Assembly: GCA_947588995.1 (NCBI GenBank)
Contig: CANPZI010000009.1
Location: 42,119-106,118 of the forward strand
Length of the DNA stretch: 64,000 nucleotides
DNA from: an uncultured Lachnospiraceae bacterium
GTDB lineage: Bacteria; Bacillota; Clostridia; Lachnospirales; Lachnospiraceae
Reading direction: 5' to 3'
This document shows positions 43,742 through 52,893 of the stretch, in pieces. The position numbers were made by a program, and so were the translations under genes. Under the pieces are notes generated by a model. That model did not search any database. It was given only the letters and a program-made list of their open reading frames with translations, and was not told the origin of the DNA. The stretch's first letter is position 1. Every line of letters begins with the position of its first letter.

Positions 43742-44647
43742 ATGACTGCCCAACAGCAAAAAATGAGCTTAAATCCGCGGAAAATGGAAATCAATGGAAA
43801 GACAAGGGTCTGCGGGCTGATCGGCAATCCGGTGGAGCACACGCTGTCACCGCTGATACATAACACGCTGGCAGGACGTCTGGGGCATGATCTGGCGTAT
43901 GTGCCTTTTCCGGTGGCTGAGGATGGGGTCAAGGCGGCGGTCGCGGGCGCCCTGGCGCTTGGCATACTGGGGCTGAACGTGACGGTGCCTTACAAGAGTG
44001 AGGTGATTGCGTGCCTGAGCGAGATCGATCCTCTGGCGCGGGATATCGGCGCCGTGAATACGCTGGTGCGGTGCGCCGGCGGCTACAAAGGCTACAACAC
44101 GGACATGGAGGGCCTGTACCGTGCCATGCGGAGCGAGGGCATAGAACTCGCCGGGCAGTCTGTGATCCTGCTCGGCGCGGGAGGCGCCGCGCGGGCGGTG
44201 GCGTATCTGTGCGCGGTGAAAGGGGCGGACAGAGTCTGGATGCTCAACCGTACTTTTGAAAAAGCGCGGACGGTGGCGGACGAGGTGAACGGCAGGACAG
44301 GCAGGAATGTGATCTGCCCGATGCGGACCGAAGACTATGCAGAGATTCCCGACGGCAGATACCTGGCGATTCAGGGGACCAGCGTAGGGCTTTTTCCGCA
44401 CACACAGGACGTGGTGATCGAGGAGAGAGCGTTCTATGAGAAGATCCACACAGGTTTTGATCTGATTTATAACCCATGGGAGACGCGCTTCATGCAGCTT
44501 GTCAGGGCAAACGGCGGCAGGGCGTACAATGGGTTAAAGATGCTTTTGTACCAGGGAATCATTGCCTATGAACTCTGGAACGACACACAGGTGTCCGAGG
44601 AGGACGCGCTGGCAGTCTATGACAGGCTGCGGACGAAGTTTTCATGA
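43742..44647 (+). CDS. aroE: Shikimate 5-dehydrogenase
   Basis: 301 residues with GGAGGAGAG seven bases upstream. The substrate domain shows GLIGNPVEHTLSPLIHN and VTVPYKSEV (catalytic Lys), with NTD further on. The NADP Rossmann motif GAGGAARAVAYLC follows, then NRTFEKA. It reduces 3-dehydroshikimate to shikimate. Coupled to aroK by an ATGA overlap. The C terminus has the usual GLKMLLYQG. Confidence 0.95.
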   Translation: MTAQQQKMSLNPRKMEINGKTRVCGLIGNPVEHTLSPLIHNTLAGRLGHDLAYVPFPVAEDGVKAAVAGALALGILGLNVTVPYKSEVIACLSEIDPLARDIGAVNTLVRCAGGYKGYNTDMEGLYRAMRSEGIELAGQSVILLGAGGAARAVAYLCAVKGADRVWMLNRTFEKARTVADEVNGRTGRNVICPMRTEDYAEIPDGRYLAIQGTSVGLFPHTQDVVIEERAFYEKIHTGFDLIYNPWETRFMQLVRANGGRAYNGLKMLLYQGIIAYELWNDTQVSEEDALAVYDRLRTKFS

Positions 44648-45210
44648 CGACGAGCGGACAAAGACGGATGGACAGTGTGGAGGGAGACAGACAAGATATG
44701 GGCGATATTATACTGATCGGATTCATGGGCTGCGGTAAGACGACGGTGGGACTGAAACTCTCCTATCGCCTGCGGCGTCCCGTCACCGATACGGACAAAG
44801 AGATTGAGCGGGCGGAGAAGCGAACCATATCGGAGATTTTTGCCACGGACGGCGAAGCCTACTTCCGGGAGAGGGAGACGGACTGTCTGCGCAGGCTGCT
44901 CGCTGGCGGCAGCGGCCGTATCCTGTCGGTGGGAGGCGGCCTGCCTCTGCGGGAGGAAAACCGGGCGCTTCTGCATGAACTGGGGCAGGTCTTTTATCTG
45001 CGGGCGGGCGCACAGACAATCTATGAGAGGCTGAAGCATGACACCACAAGACCGCTCCTGCAGGGCGATGATCCACAGGGAAAGATCGAACGGCTTCTCG
45101 GGGAGCGCGAGGCCTGCTATATGGCGGCGGCGGATGAGGTGATTGACGTGGACGGCAAGGATTTCGAGACGATACTCGGAGAGATAGAAGAGCGTGCCCT
45201 GAAACGGTAA
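44644..45210 (+). CDS. aroK: Shikimate kinase
   Basis: 188 residues if started at the ATGA overlapping aroE. The family homology begins at MGDIILIGFMGCGKTT, so ATG 44698 (with GGAGGG 13 bases upstream) is an alternative. P-loop GFMGCGKTT, substrate residues DTDKEIE, and GGGLPLR, then a lid with TTRPLLQ. It phosphorylates shikimate with ATP. Middle gene of an aroE-aroK-aroQ group. Confidence 0.93.
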   Translation: MTTSGQRRMDSVEGDRQDMGDIILIGFMGCGKTTVGLKLSYRLRRPVTDTDKEIERAEKRTISEIFATDGEAYFRERETDCLRRLLAGGSGRILSVGGGLPLREENRALLHELGQVFYLRAGAQTIYERLKHDTTRPLLQGDDPQGKIERLLGEREACYMAAADEVIDVDGKDFETILGEIEERALKR

Positions 45211-45241
45211 AAACGGATTTGGCAAAAGGAGGATGGCAGCT

Positions 45242-45670
45242 ATGAAACTGCTTGTGATCAACGGACCGAACATCAACTTTCTCGGCATTCGCGAGAAAAG
45301 CGTATATGGCACAAAGAATTATGACGATCTGCTGCAGATGATCGCCGACAAAGGGCAGAAAGAGAACTGCGCCATAGAGGTTTTTCAGAGCAACCATGAG
45401 GGCGCGATCATCGACAGGATACAGGATGCCTATTTTGACGGCACGGAGGGGATTGTGATCAATCCGGGCGCCTACACGCACTACAGCTACGCGATCAGGG
45501 ACGCGCTGGCCAGCATTACCGTGCCGAAAGTGGAGATCCATATCTCGAATATCATGGAACGCGAGGACTTCCGTAAGGTGTCCGTGACAGCGCCCGCATG
45601 TGACAGGCAGATCTACGGGCAGGGACTTGACGGCTATCTGCAGGCGATAGATTATATTCTTTCCAGGTAA
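45242..45670 (+). CDS. aroQ: Type II 3-dehydroquinate dehydratase
   Basis: 142 residues from ATG 45242, eight bases after AAGGAGG; the ATG at 45233 abuts that site and is unlikely. Family motifs: INGPNINFLGIREKSVYG with catalytic Arg/Tyr, SNHEGAIIDRI, NPGAYTHYS and VEIHISNI. It converts 3-dehydroquinate to 3-dehydroshikimate, the substrate of AroE. One oddity is PACDRQIYGQGLDGY near the end, a normal variant. Confidence 0.95.
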   Translation: MKLLVINGPNINFLGIREKSVYGTKNYDDLLQMIADKGQKENCAIEVFQSNHEGAIIDRIQDAYFDGTEGIVINPGAYTHYSYAIRDALASITVPKVEIHISNIMEREDFRKVSVTAPACDRQIYGQGLDGYLQAIDYILSR

Positions 45671-45769
45671 AAAAGTTTTGGCTTTTTTCGGGAAATAGGT
45701 TGAAAAAACAGAATTTATAGTATAAACTAATTAGGAATTATATTTGTGAAAATTTAGGAGGATCATTTT

Positions 45770-46327
45770 ATGATATCTGCAGGCGATTTCAGAAATGGTA
45801 TTACCATTGAGTTTGAAGGCAACGTGTACCAGATCATCGAGTTCCAGCATGTGAAGCCCGGAAAAGGCGCGGCATTTGTGAGGACGAAGCTGAAGAATAT
45901 CATCAACGGCGGCGTTGTCGAGAAAACATTCAGACCCACGGAGAAATGCCCTCAGGCACGTATTGATAGAAAAGAAATGCAATATTTGTATGCGGACGGC
46001 GATCTGTATAACTTCATGGATACGGAGACATACGATCAGATCGCGCTCAATGCCGACACGGTCGGCGATGCGCTGAAATTCGTGAAAGAGAACGAGATGG
46101 TCAAGATCTGTTCCTACAACGGCAATGTCTTCGCCATCGAGCCGCCGCTCTTTGTAGAACTGGCAATCACCGATACGGAGCCGGGCTTCAAGGGCGATAC
46201 GGCGACAGGCGCGACAAAACCCGCGATTGTGGAGACGGGCGCGAAAGTCAACGTGCCGCTGTTTGTGGATCAGGGGGAAGTGATCAAGATCGACACGAGA
46301 ACGGGTGAATATCTCTCCAGAGTCTAA
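45770..46327 (+). CDS. efp: Translation elongation factor P
   Basis: 185 residues, standard length. Three OB-like domains; the loop [17 protein letters not shown] carries the modifiable Lys near residue 32. The C terminus has [11 protein letters not shown] and [15 protein letters not shown] rescues ribosomes stalled at polyproline. Possible promoter TTGAAA (45700) and TATAAA (45721) with a short 15-base spacer. In Bacillus and Clostridia efp commonly lies near aroQ. Confidence 0.96.
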   Translation: MISAGDFRNGITIEFEGNVYQIIEFQHVKPGKGAAFVRTKLKNIINGGVVEKTFRPTEKCPQARIDRKEMQYLYADGDLYNFMDTETYDQIALNADTVGDALKFVKENEMVKICSYNGNVFAIEPPLFVELAITDTEPGFKGDTATGATKPAIVETGAKVNVPLFVDQGEVIKIDTRTGEYLSRV

Positions 46328-46362
46328 CATATATTGCCTATCATTCTACAAAAGCCTATAAG

Positions 46363-46394
46363 ACAATGGCAGCGCAAGCGGCCATTGTTTTTTT
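46363..46394 (+). terminator. Rho-independent terminator after efp
   Basis: Arms ACAATGGC and GCCATTGT and a T7 run. A copy of the structured repeat begins directly after the T run. Confidence 0.85.
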
Positions 46395-46490
46395 GCGCGG
46401 GCAATGAGCCGGGCTGACAAGCTTGTTTGTCAATTTGGCGAATGCCTCGCTGACGGGTGAAACGCGCATGGCGTGTTTCATCTTGTCAGG
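46395..46490 (+). repeat. Structured intergenic repeat, copy A
   Basis: About 96 bases, closely related to 49052-49148. It starts GCGCGGGCAATGAGCC. It then has a TGACAA..TTGTCA hairpin and a second long hairpin made of an 8-base outer stem, a single bulged base, and the inner arms TGAAAC and GTTTCA. It lies between the efp terminator and the next gene. Family unknown. Confidence 0.75.
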
Positions 46491-46523
46491 ATATTCCCCG
46501 GAGAGAATGGGAAAAGAGGGAGA

Positions 46524-47411
46524 ATGAACTATCAGGAATTTGTAGAAGAAATGGTAAACCTGCTCCAGGAGAGAATGGGAGCGGCATATTCGGTTAAGGT
46601 CAATGAGGTGACCAAGAATAACGGCATCGTCTATACGGGAATCGTGATGATGCGTGAGGAGGACAATATCTCGCCCACGATCTATCTGGAAGAGATGTAC
46701 AGGCAGTACTGTGTCGGCACGGATCCGCAGGAGATCGCGGACGGGATTGTCGAGATGTACCGCGACAAGAGGAAAACCCTGCATCTCAATATGGATTTTT
46801 TCAGGGATTACGGGAAAGTGAAAGACAGAATCTTTCACAAGCTCGTCAATTATGAGAAGAACGAAAAGCTGCTGGAGGAGGTTCCGCATTTTGCGTGGCA
46901 CGATCTGGCGCTCGTCTTCTATTATGCGCTGGAGGAAAAAGTGCTCGGAAACGCCTCCATCCTGATCCGCAACAGTCATCTCGCCATGTGGGAAAAGACG
47001 GCGGAGGATGTATACGCGGCCGCTGAGGAGAATATGCGGCTGCGCATGCCGGAACTGCTGATTCCGATGAGACAGCTGGTGGAGGAGATGACAGGGGTTA
47101 AGGCGGAGGAGACAGTTTCGATCGATATGTATGTGCTGACCAACCGGGTGAAGCTGAACGGTGCTTCCGCCATGCTGTATTCGGACAAGCTGGGGGAACT
47201 GGCGCGGCAGTTCGGGACGGATCTGCTGATTTTGCCGAGTTCCGTACATGAAGTGCTGCTTTTGCCGGATGACCGCAGAGACGAGTATGATTTTTATCGG
47301 AAGCTGGTGGAGGAGGTCAACACGACACAGGTGGATCCGGAGGAGGTGCTTTCCGGCCAGCTGTACCGTTACAACCGGAAACTGGCCAAAATAGAGGAAA
47401 TTTCAGGTTAA
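46524..47411 (+). CDS. DUF5688-like protein of unknown function
   Basis: 295 residues from ATG 46524 after an AGAGGGAG site. No signal peptide, membrane segment or catalytic motif seen. Features: MNYQEFVEEMVNLLQERMG, KNNGIVYTGI, SPTIYLEEMYRQY, and a C-terminal half with LLILPSSVHEVLLLPD. This pattern matches a family abundant in Lachnospiraceae, often in several copies per genome and of unknown role. It is isolated between a repeat and tRNA-Arg. Confidence 0.7.
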   Translation: MNYQEFVEEMVNLLQERMGAAYSVKVNEVTKNNGIVYTGIVMMREEDNISPTIYLEEMYRQYCVGTDPQEIADGIVEMYRDKRKTLHLNMDFFRDYGKVKDRIFHKLVNYEKNEKLLEEVPHFAWHDLALVFYYALEEKVLGNASILIRNSHLAMWEKTAEDVYAAAEENMRLRMPELLIPMRQLVEEMTGVKAEETVSIDMYVLTNRVKLNGASAMLYSDKLGELARQFGTDLLILPSSVHEVLLLPDDRRDEYDFYRKLVEEVNTTQVDPEEVLSGQLYRYNRKLAKIEEISG

Positions 47412-47423
47412 TTTCTTATTTAC

Positions 47424-47453
47424 TGGACAAATGGTGCCGGCTTATGGTATGAT
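47424..47453 (+). promoter_or_regulatory. Promoter of tRNA-Arg
   Basis: TGGACA (47424-47429), an 18-base spacer, and TATGAT (47448-47453), about 40 bases before the tRNA. Confidence 0.5.
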
Positions 47454-47494
47454 AAGCGAGATGTAACAAAATCGTAATACTTTTGATTAGGTCG

Positions 47495-47566
47495 GCACCC
47501 GTAGTCTAATGGATAAAACGTAGGCCTCCGACGCCTTTGATGCAGGTTCGAGTCCTGTCGGGTGCA
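47495..47566 (+). tRNA. tRNA-Arg (anticodon CCG)
   Basis: 72 bases. The acceptor stem GCACCCG pairs with CGGGTGC. The anticodon loop CTCCGAC gives CCG, reading codon CGG. T arm CAGGTTCGAGTCCTG. The 3' CCA is not encoded. Confidence 0.9.
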
Positions 47567-47619
47567 TTACAGCTCTTAGCGGCTGTCTGTGGTTTACAGA
47601 TTCAGAAAGGTTGTAGTAG

Positions 47620-48942
47620 ATGAATACATCAAACAATAATATACAGGATTTTATCAGAGCTAAGCTGGAAATCCTTAAGAACTGGCTTTTCAGGTACTCG
47701 CGGATTATCATGCCGGTGGTGCTGGTGCTCTGTGTGGCAATTACCGTTGCGATCGCGATCCATGCCAACGGGAGAAAGGATACTGAGGAAGAGACGGCAG
47801 GGACAACGGAAAACATCGACATCGCCAATATGGATGTCACGGTTCCGGAAGTGCCTTTGGAGAAAGATGCGATACCGGAGATCAACGAGCTTGTACACAC
47901 CTATTATCAGGCCATGGTGGAGGGGGATACCGACACGATGAGCGGGCTGATGTACAAGCTGGACGATACGGAAATTCTCAGAGCGAAAGAGACGAGCAAA
48001 TATCTCGAGTCTTATCCGACGGTGGAAGTGTACACAAAAGCGGGACCGAAAGAAAACACCTATATGGTTTATGTCTATACGGAGGTAAAGTTCCGCGATT
48101 ATGACAAGGCGATTCCGGGCCTGAAAACATATTATGTCTGCCAGAATGAGGATGGAGAATACTATTTTAACGAGGACGGAGAAGAGGATGAAGATATCCT
48201 GAACTATATCCGCGAGCTCAATCTTCAGGACGACTGTGTCGATCTGAACAACAAGGTTGCAGCCGCCTACAATGATATGATGGCGGAGGACGAGGCCCTG
48301 CGGGAATTTATCATCGACCTGAACGCGGAGATCGACAAAAATGTGGGCGAGACTCTCGCGCGGGAAGAGGGCAGCGGAACGGCGTCCCAGACAGAGGAAG
48401 CCGGCGAGACCGCTGAGAGTGCGGAGGAGGAACAGCCGGAGAAAGAGGAACCGGAGGTCATAGTGACCAAGGTTAAGGCTACCGACGTGGTCAATATCCG
48501 TTCTTCCGACAGCGAGACAGCCGACAAACTCGGCAAGGCTGCGGTGGGTGATGAGTTTACCCTGTTAGAAGAGCGGGCCAACGGCTGGAGCATGGTCGAT
48601 TACGAGGGCAAGAACGCCTTTATCAAGAGCGAGTATCTGGAAGCGTCCGAGACGAAAGAAGCCAATGCGGAAGAGACGGCAGACGACGGGAAAGAGACAG
48701 CGGAGAATGACGAGCCGGAGAAACAGACCGCGCAGGCTGACGGCGGTAATGCCGGAGCGGGCGGAACCGTGACGGTGAAAGAGAATGTCCGCGTCCGTGC
48801 ATCGGCCAGTGAGGACGGCGAGAAACTGGGCACCGCTTATGTGGGCGAGAAGCTGGAAGTAATCATGAAGCAGGCGGACGGCTGGACGAAGATCAAATAT
48901 AATGGCAAAACGGCCTATGTGAAGTCGGACTATGTCGAGTAG
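47620..48942 (+). CDS. Membrane-anchored protein with two bacterial SH3 domains
   Basis: 440 residues. A short cytosolic start, one membrane helix (about 30-50) and an acidic region lead to an NTF2-like or related domain (about 85-210: NELVHTYYQAMVEGD...VYVYTEVKFRDYDKA). A Glu-rich spacer precedes the first SH3 domain (about 285-345, VVNIRSSDSE). After a second acidic spacer comes the last SH3 domain (about 380-440, NVRVRASASEDGEKLG). It is expected to sit on the outer face and bind peptidoglycan. A design cousin of the zinc-ribbon/SH3 protein at 40.9 kb. Confidence 0.78.
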   Translation: MNTSNNNIQDFIRAKLEILKNWLFRYSRIIMPVVLVLCVAITVAIAIHANGRKDTEEETAGTTENIDIANMDVTVPEVPLEKDAIPEINELVHTYYQAMVEGDTDTMSGLMYKLDDTEILRAKETSKYLESYPTVEVYTKAGPKENTYMVYVYTEVKFRDYDKAIPGLKTYYVCQNEDGEYYFNEDGEEDEDILNYIRELNLQDDCVDLNNKVAAAYNDMMAEDEALREFIIDLNAEIDKNVGETLAREEGSGTASQTEEAGETAESAEEEQPEKEEPEVIVTKVKATDVVNIRSSDSETADKLGKAAVGDEFTLLEERANGWSMVDYEGKNAFIKSEYLEASETKEANAEETADDGKETAENDEPEKQTAQADGGNAGAGGTVTVKENVRVRASASEDGEKLGTAYVGEKLEVIMKQADGWTKIKYNGKTAYVKSDYVE

Positions 48943-49020
48943 GATCGCGTCAGAAACTGCATGGACAGACAGATTCCACTGCAGGACGGCTGATTAAAGA
49001 TGAAAATAATGGCAAGGATA

Positions 49021-49051
49021 AAGAGTGCAGGCAAGCCTGTACTCTTTTTTT
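49021..49051 (+). terminator. Rho-independent terminator after the SH3 protein
   Basis: Arms AGAGTGCAGGC and GCCTGTACTCT (one G-U) followed by T7. Copy B of the structured repeat starts right after it. Confidence 0.85.
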
Positions 49052-49148
49052 ACGCGAGCAATGAGCCAAGCTGACAAGCTTGCTTGTCAATTTGGCGAGT
49101 GCCGCGATAACGAGTGAAACTCGCAGAGCGTGTTTCAACTCGTTATAC
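49052..49148 (+). repeat. Structured intergenic repeat, copy B
   Basis: Same layout as copy A at 46395. The long hairpin keeps the inner arms TGAAAC/GTTTCA and the bulge, but its outer stem is ATAACGAG/CTCGTTAT instead of CTGACGGG/CTTGTCAG: the pairs changed together. Confidence 0.75.
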
Positions 49149-49160
49149 AATAGGAAATTT

Positions 49161-49187
49161 ACGCGAGCAATGAGCCAGGCTGACAAG
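49161..49187 (+). repeat. Structured intergenic repeat, truncated copy C
   Basis: Only the first 27 bases (ACGCGAGCAATGAGCC...TGACAAG) are present, before unique sequence leading into the next gene's ribosome site. Confidence 0.7.
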
Positions 49188-49211
49188 TATCGGAGACAGA
49201 AAGGAACAGGT

Positions 49212-49643
49212 ATGAGACACGACGACGCGAAACTATTGCAGGAGGTACAGCGGAGCACGCAGATGGGCATGGCGGCCATTGACACGATTATGGACAAGGC
49301 GGAGAACGATGATTTCTCCCGGCAGCTGTCCAGGCAGTCCCTGCGCTACGCCCAGATCCATAATAAAGCGCTGGATCGGATCCTGGAAGGAGAGGGAGAC
49401 GTACACCGCACGGGCCGGGTCGGAGAATTTTTGCTGCGAAGCGGTATACACGCCGGCACGGCGCTGAATGTCAGCAGAGGACATCTGGCGGAGCTGGTCA
49501 TACAGAACAGCAGCAGGAGAATGACGGATATGTGGAGGGCGATCAAACACAATCAGCTTGCCGCGGACGAGACGGTGGAACTGGCACGGGAACTGGTCGA
49601 TTTTGAGCAAGACACGGTGGAGAAGATGCGTGAGTACCTGTGA
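49212..49643 (+). CDS. Helical protein of unknown function
   Basis: 143 residues from ATG 49212 after AAGGAACAGG. The upstream extension lies in the repeat and is not used. Almost wholly predicted helix: RQLSRQSLRYAQIHNKALDR, then SRRMTDMWRAIKHNQ and a final acidic helix ending EKMREYL. It resembles a four-helix bundle of ferritin-like outline but lacks the metal residues. Family not recognised. It stands alone before gdhA. Confidence 0.6.
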   Translation: MRHDDAKLLQEVQRSTQMGMAAIDTIMDKAENDDFSRQLSRQSLRYAQIHNKALDRILEGEGDVHRTGRVGEFLLRSGIHAGTALNVSRGHLAELVIQNSSRRMTDMWRAIKHNQLAADETVELARELVDFEQDTVEKMREYL

Positions 49644-49741
49644 CCTGCTTTGTATACAAGTATTTTTGAATATCAGTATTATTGTACAATATGTATAAAA
49701 AAGACCCAGAAATTTTTATGCGTTAATGCACTAAATCGGGC

Positions 49742-49770
49742 TTGTGGATTTTTTCGGCGCATACTATAAT
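49742..49770 (+). promoter_or_regulatory. Sigma-A-type promoter of gdhA
   Basis: TTGTGG (49742-49747), a 17-base spacer, and perfect TATAAT (49765-49770), about 60 bases before the gdhA ATG. Confidence 0.6.
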
Positions 49771-49813
49771 GAAGCGTAGGCATTTTTATCTATTGCAGAC
49801 AGATACAAACTAA

Positions 49814-51176
<1,363 letters not shown>

Positions 51177-51425
51177 CGCTGTGTAAATTCTAAATAAGTG
51201 ACAGTGTTGACAGTGCCGTGTGATGTTGGATAGGTATCTGTCAGAGAGGTATCAAACGAAAGAATGCAGGCTGAGGAAAACAGCCTGAAGTAAAATGCCC
51301 GACCGGTCATAAGCAGATATGTGTTGATGGCACATAAGCTGCGGAGACGGCCGGGTGTTTTATATAATGAGACGGAAAAGTGTTGTTAAAACAGTTAGGT
51401 GAAAAGTTATAAGTGATTGTGAATA
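51177..51425 (+). other. gdhA downstream region with terminator-like hairpin
   Basis: No gene seen. A CAGGCTG..CAGCCTG hairpin lies near 51267. GTAAAATGCCCGA follows and leads into a long hairpin (arms about CCCGACCG and CGGCCGGG) ending in GTGTTTTAT at about 51361, a probable terminator. The stretch GTAAAATGCCCGA recurs after the right repeat copy. Confidence 0.6.
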
Positions 51426-51454
51426 TTGACAATACAAAATGAATATAATATAAT
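51426..51454 (+). promoter_or_regulatory. Consensus promoter and inverted-repeat operator of the BrnT/BrnA pair
   Basis: TTGACA, 17 bases, TATAAT: a perfect consensus. The -35 lies in ATTGACAAT (51425-51433), whose exact inverse ATTGTCAAT (51480-51488) covers the brnT start. The pair could be an autoregulatory site for the antitoxin. Confidence 0.65.
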
Positions 51455-51486
51455 TACTATATAAATATTAAATGAAAGGATTGTCA

Positions 51487-51768
51487 ATGCGTTTCGACTG
51501 GGATGAAAATAAGAACGAAATAAATAAGAAAAAGCATGGCATTTCTTTTGAGGAGGCCAGTACAGCATTTTTCGATGACAAGGCCATCTTGTTTGACGAT
51601 CCGGAACATTCTGGGCTGGAAGAACGATTCTTGCTTCTTGGAATGACCGAAAAGGCAAGCATCTGTATCGTATGTCATTGTTATCGCGAGTCCGATGCGG
51701 TGATACGCATCATTTCGGCTAGAATGGCGACCAAAAAGGAGGAAGAAAGATATGTTAGAGGAATATGA
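51487..51768 (+). CDS. brnT: BrnT-family ribonuclease toxin
   Basis: 93 residues from ATG 51487. Family pattern: FDWDENKNEINKKKHGISFEEA at the start, ILFDDPEHS, ERFLLLGMTEKA and a final RIISARMATKKEEERY. BrnT is a RelE-like RNA-cleaving toxin neutralised by BrnA. It overlaps the antitoxin frame by 17 bases. The DNA is AT-rich compared with gdhA. Confidence 0.85.
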   Translation: MRFDWDENKNEINKKKHGISFEEASTAFFDDKAILFDDPEHSGLEERFLLLGMTEKASICIVCHCYRESDAVIRIISARMATKKEEERYVRGI

Positions 51769-51967
51769 CATCGATCGGCTCAATCCAAGACCTAATCCCT
51801 ATGCAAAAGAATTAAAAAAGCAAGTTACCATAAAAATATCGCCTACGGTCATTGATTATTTCAAGGCTCAGGCCAGTAAGGTTGGTATACCTTATCAGAC
51901 GTTGATCAACTTGTATCTTTCGGATTGCGTAAATAATAAGCGAGAGATCCAAATGACATGGAAGTGA
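51752..51967 (+). CDS. brnA: BrnA-type antitoxin
   Basis: 71 residues. The C-terminal half KKQVTIKISPTVIDYFKAQASKVGIPYQTLINLYLSDCV has a ribbon-helix-helix look, as expected for BrnA, which binds DNA and masks BrnT. The N-terminal segment with DRLNPRPNPYAKEL is the toxin-contact part. Toxin first, antitoxin second is the normal BrnT-BrnA order. Confidence 0.82.
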   Translation: MLEEYDIDRLNPRPNPYAKELKKQVTIKISPTVIDYFKAQASKVGIPYQTLINLYLSDCVNNKREIQMTWK

Positions 51968-52101
51968 TAACAGACTTTTAAAAATGATAACGATAAAAAA
52001 GGAAGATAGCTGTAAAAAAATGAAATTGTCTGAAAATAACAGGTCACAGACTGGCTGCAAAAATCGTAAATAACGGCTTAATTACGGCAAAATTGCGCGG
52101 T

Positions 52102-52130
52102 GGCGATGAAAGCACAGGGGATTGTGTAAG
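52102..52130 (+). repeat. 29-bp direct repeat, right copy (gdhA tail remnant)
   Basis: Identical to 51148-51176, placed 954 bases downstream. Sequence immediately upstream is not gdhA-like. Confidence 0.9.
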
Positions 52131-52151
52131 GCATAAGCGGTGATGTAAAAT

Positions 52152-52187
52152 GCCCGATTGGCGGTAAGGTCGGTCGGGTGTTTTGCT
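52152..52187 (+). terminator. Rho-independent terminator after the repeat copy
   Basis: A 10-base stem (CCCGATTGGC with GTCGGTCGGG, G-U pairs allowed) and GTGTTTTGC. It resembles the terminator after gdhA. Confidence 0.65.
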
Positions 52188-52377
52188 TTGCGGAATCAGG
52201 ACGGTGCTTTCCGACGGCAAAGTGCCGGTATTTGTTCTGGCAAATGTCAATAAAGAGGATTCTTATATGCTGGCCGGATATGAAGTAACATTTGGGAATA
52301 TTTATGCGGGAAAATCTCACCGATCGGTGCGGTATGGGGGGGGGCAGATGGAAACAGCAGATCATACAGTGGCATAG
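52183..52377 (+). pseudogene. Possible gene fragment with a G9 run
   Basis: An open frame of 64 codons contains protein-like sequence (VPVFVLANVNKEDSYMLAGYEVTFGNIY) but has no ribosome site. It overlaps a terminator and ends shortly after nine Gs (52336-52344). It may be the remnant of a larger gene. I cannot name a family. Confidence 0.3.
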
Positions 52378-52384
52378 ATGAGCG

Positions 52385-52702
52385 TCATTTCGAGGAGTGC
52401 CGCAGTCCGTTAATTACCGTCAGAATCACATCTAATTGCGTATCATCCAACGGTTTCAATTCTTTTATAATTTTGTTTACTTTGATTGGATTCTGAATAC
52501 TTTCATCAAAAAATTCCTTGGGCGTGATTTGAAAATACTCACAGATATAGAAAAAGGCCTGCATGGAGGGAAAAGCCTTGCCGTTTTCAATGCGGTTAAT
52601 GTAGCTTTCGTTTTGTCCGATGGCAAGGCTCATTTCTCTTGCGGATACATTTTTTTGATTTCGTAACGTGATGATTCGCTCAACAAAAAAATCTTCCACC
52701 AT
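52385..52702 (-). CDS. Xre-family transcriptional regulator
   Basis: 105 residues. Helix-turn-helix at about 9-62: RIITLRNQKNVSAREMSLAI, then GQNESYINRIENGKAFPSM and FFYICEYFQITPKEFFDE. The C-terminal 40 residues may mediate dimerisation. It is divergent from the large membrane gene at 52.8 kb. The shared intergenic region carries a palindrome (52757-52777) that is a plausible operator. Confidence 0.85.
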   Translation of the reverse strand: MVEDFFVERIITLRNQKNVSAREMSLAIGQNESYINRIENGKAFPSMQAFFYICEYFQITPKEFFDESIQNPIKVNKIIKELKPLDDTQLDVILTVINGLRHSSK

Positions 52703-52756
52703 ACTTTTTTCACCATCCTATCTACAATAAAAGTATAAGTGATAGGCATAGAAAAA

Positions 52757-52777
52757 ATAGGATATTATATATCCTAT
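52757..52777. promoter_or_regulatory. Palindromic operator candidate
   Basis: Perfect 9-base arms ATAGGATAT and ATATCCTAT around TAT, between the Xre gene and the divergent membrane gene. Confidence 0.5.
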
Positions 52778-52893
52778 AATTATTGAAAAAGGATAATTAA
52801 TGATTTATAATATTTTTTGTGGATTTGCAGGAAACAATACGGAAACGAATGGGGCTGAAAAATGCAAAGGGAGATTCGCGAATAGTGAAAACC

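Noticed and set aside
46356..47249. Minus-strand frames over the two structured repeats whose C termini look alike
   Set aside because: The likeness comes from translating the same DNA repeat, not from homologous proteins.
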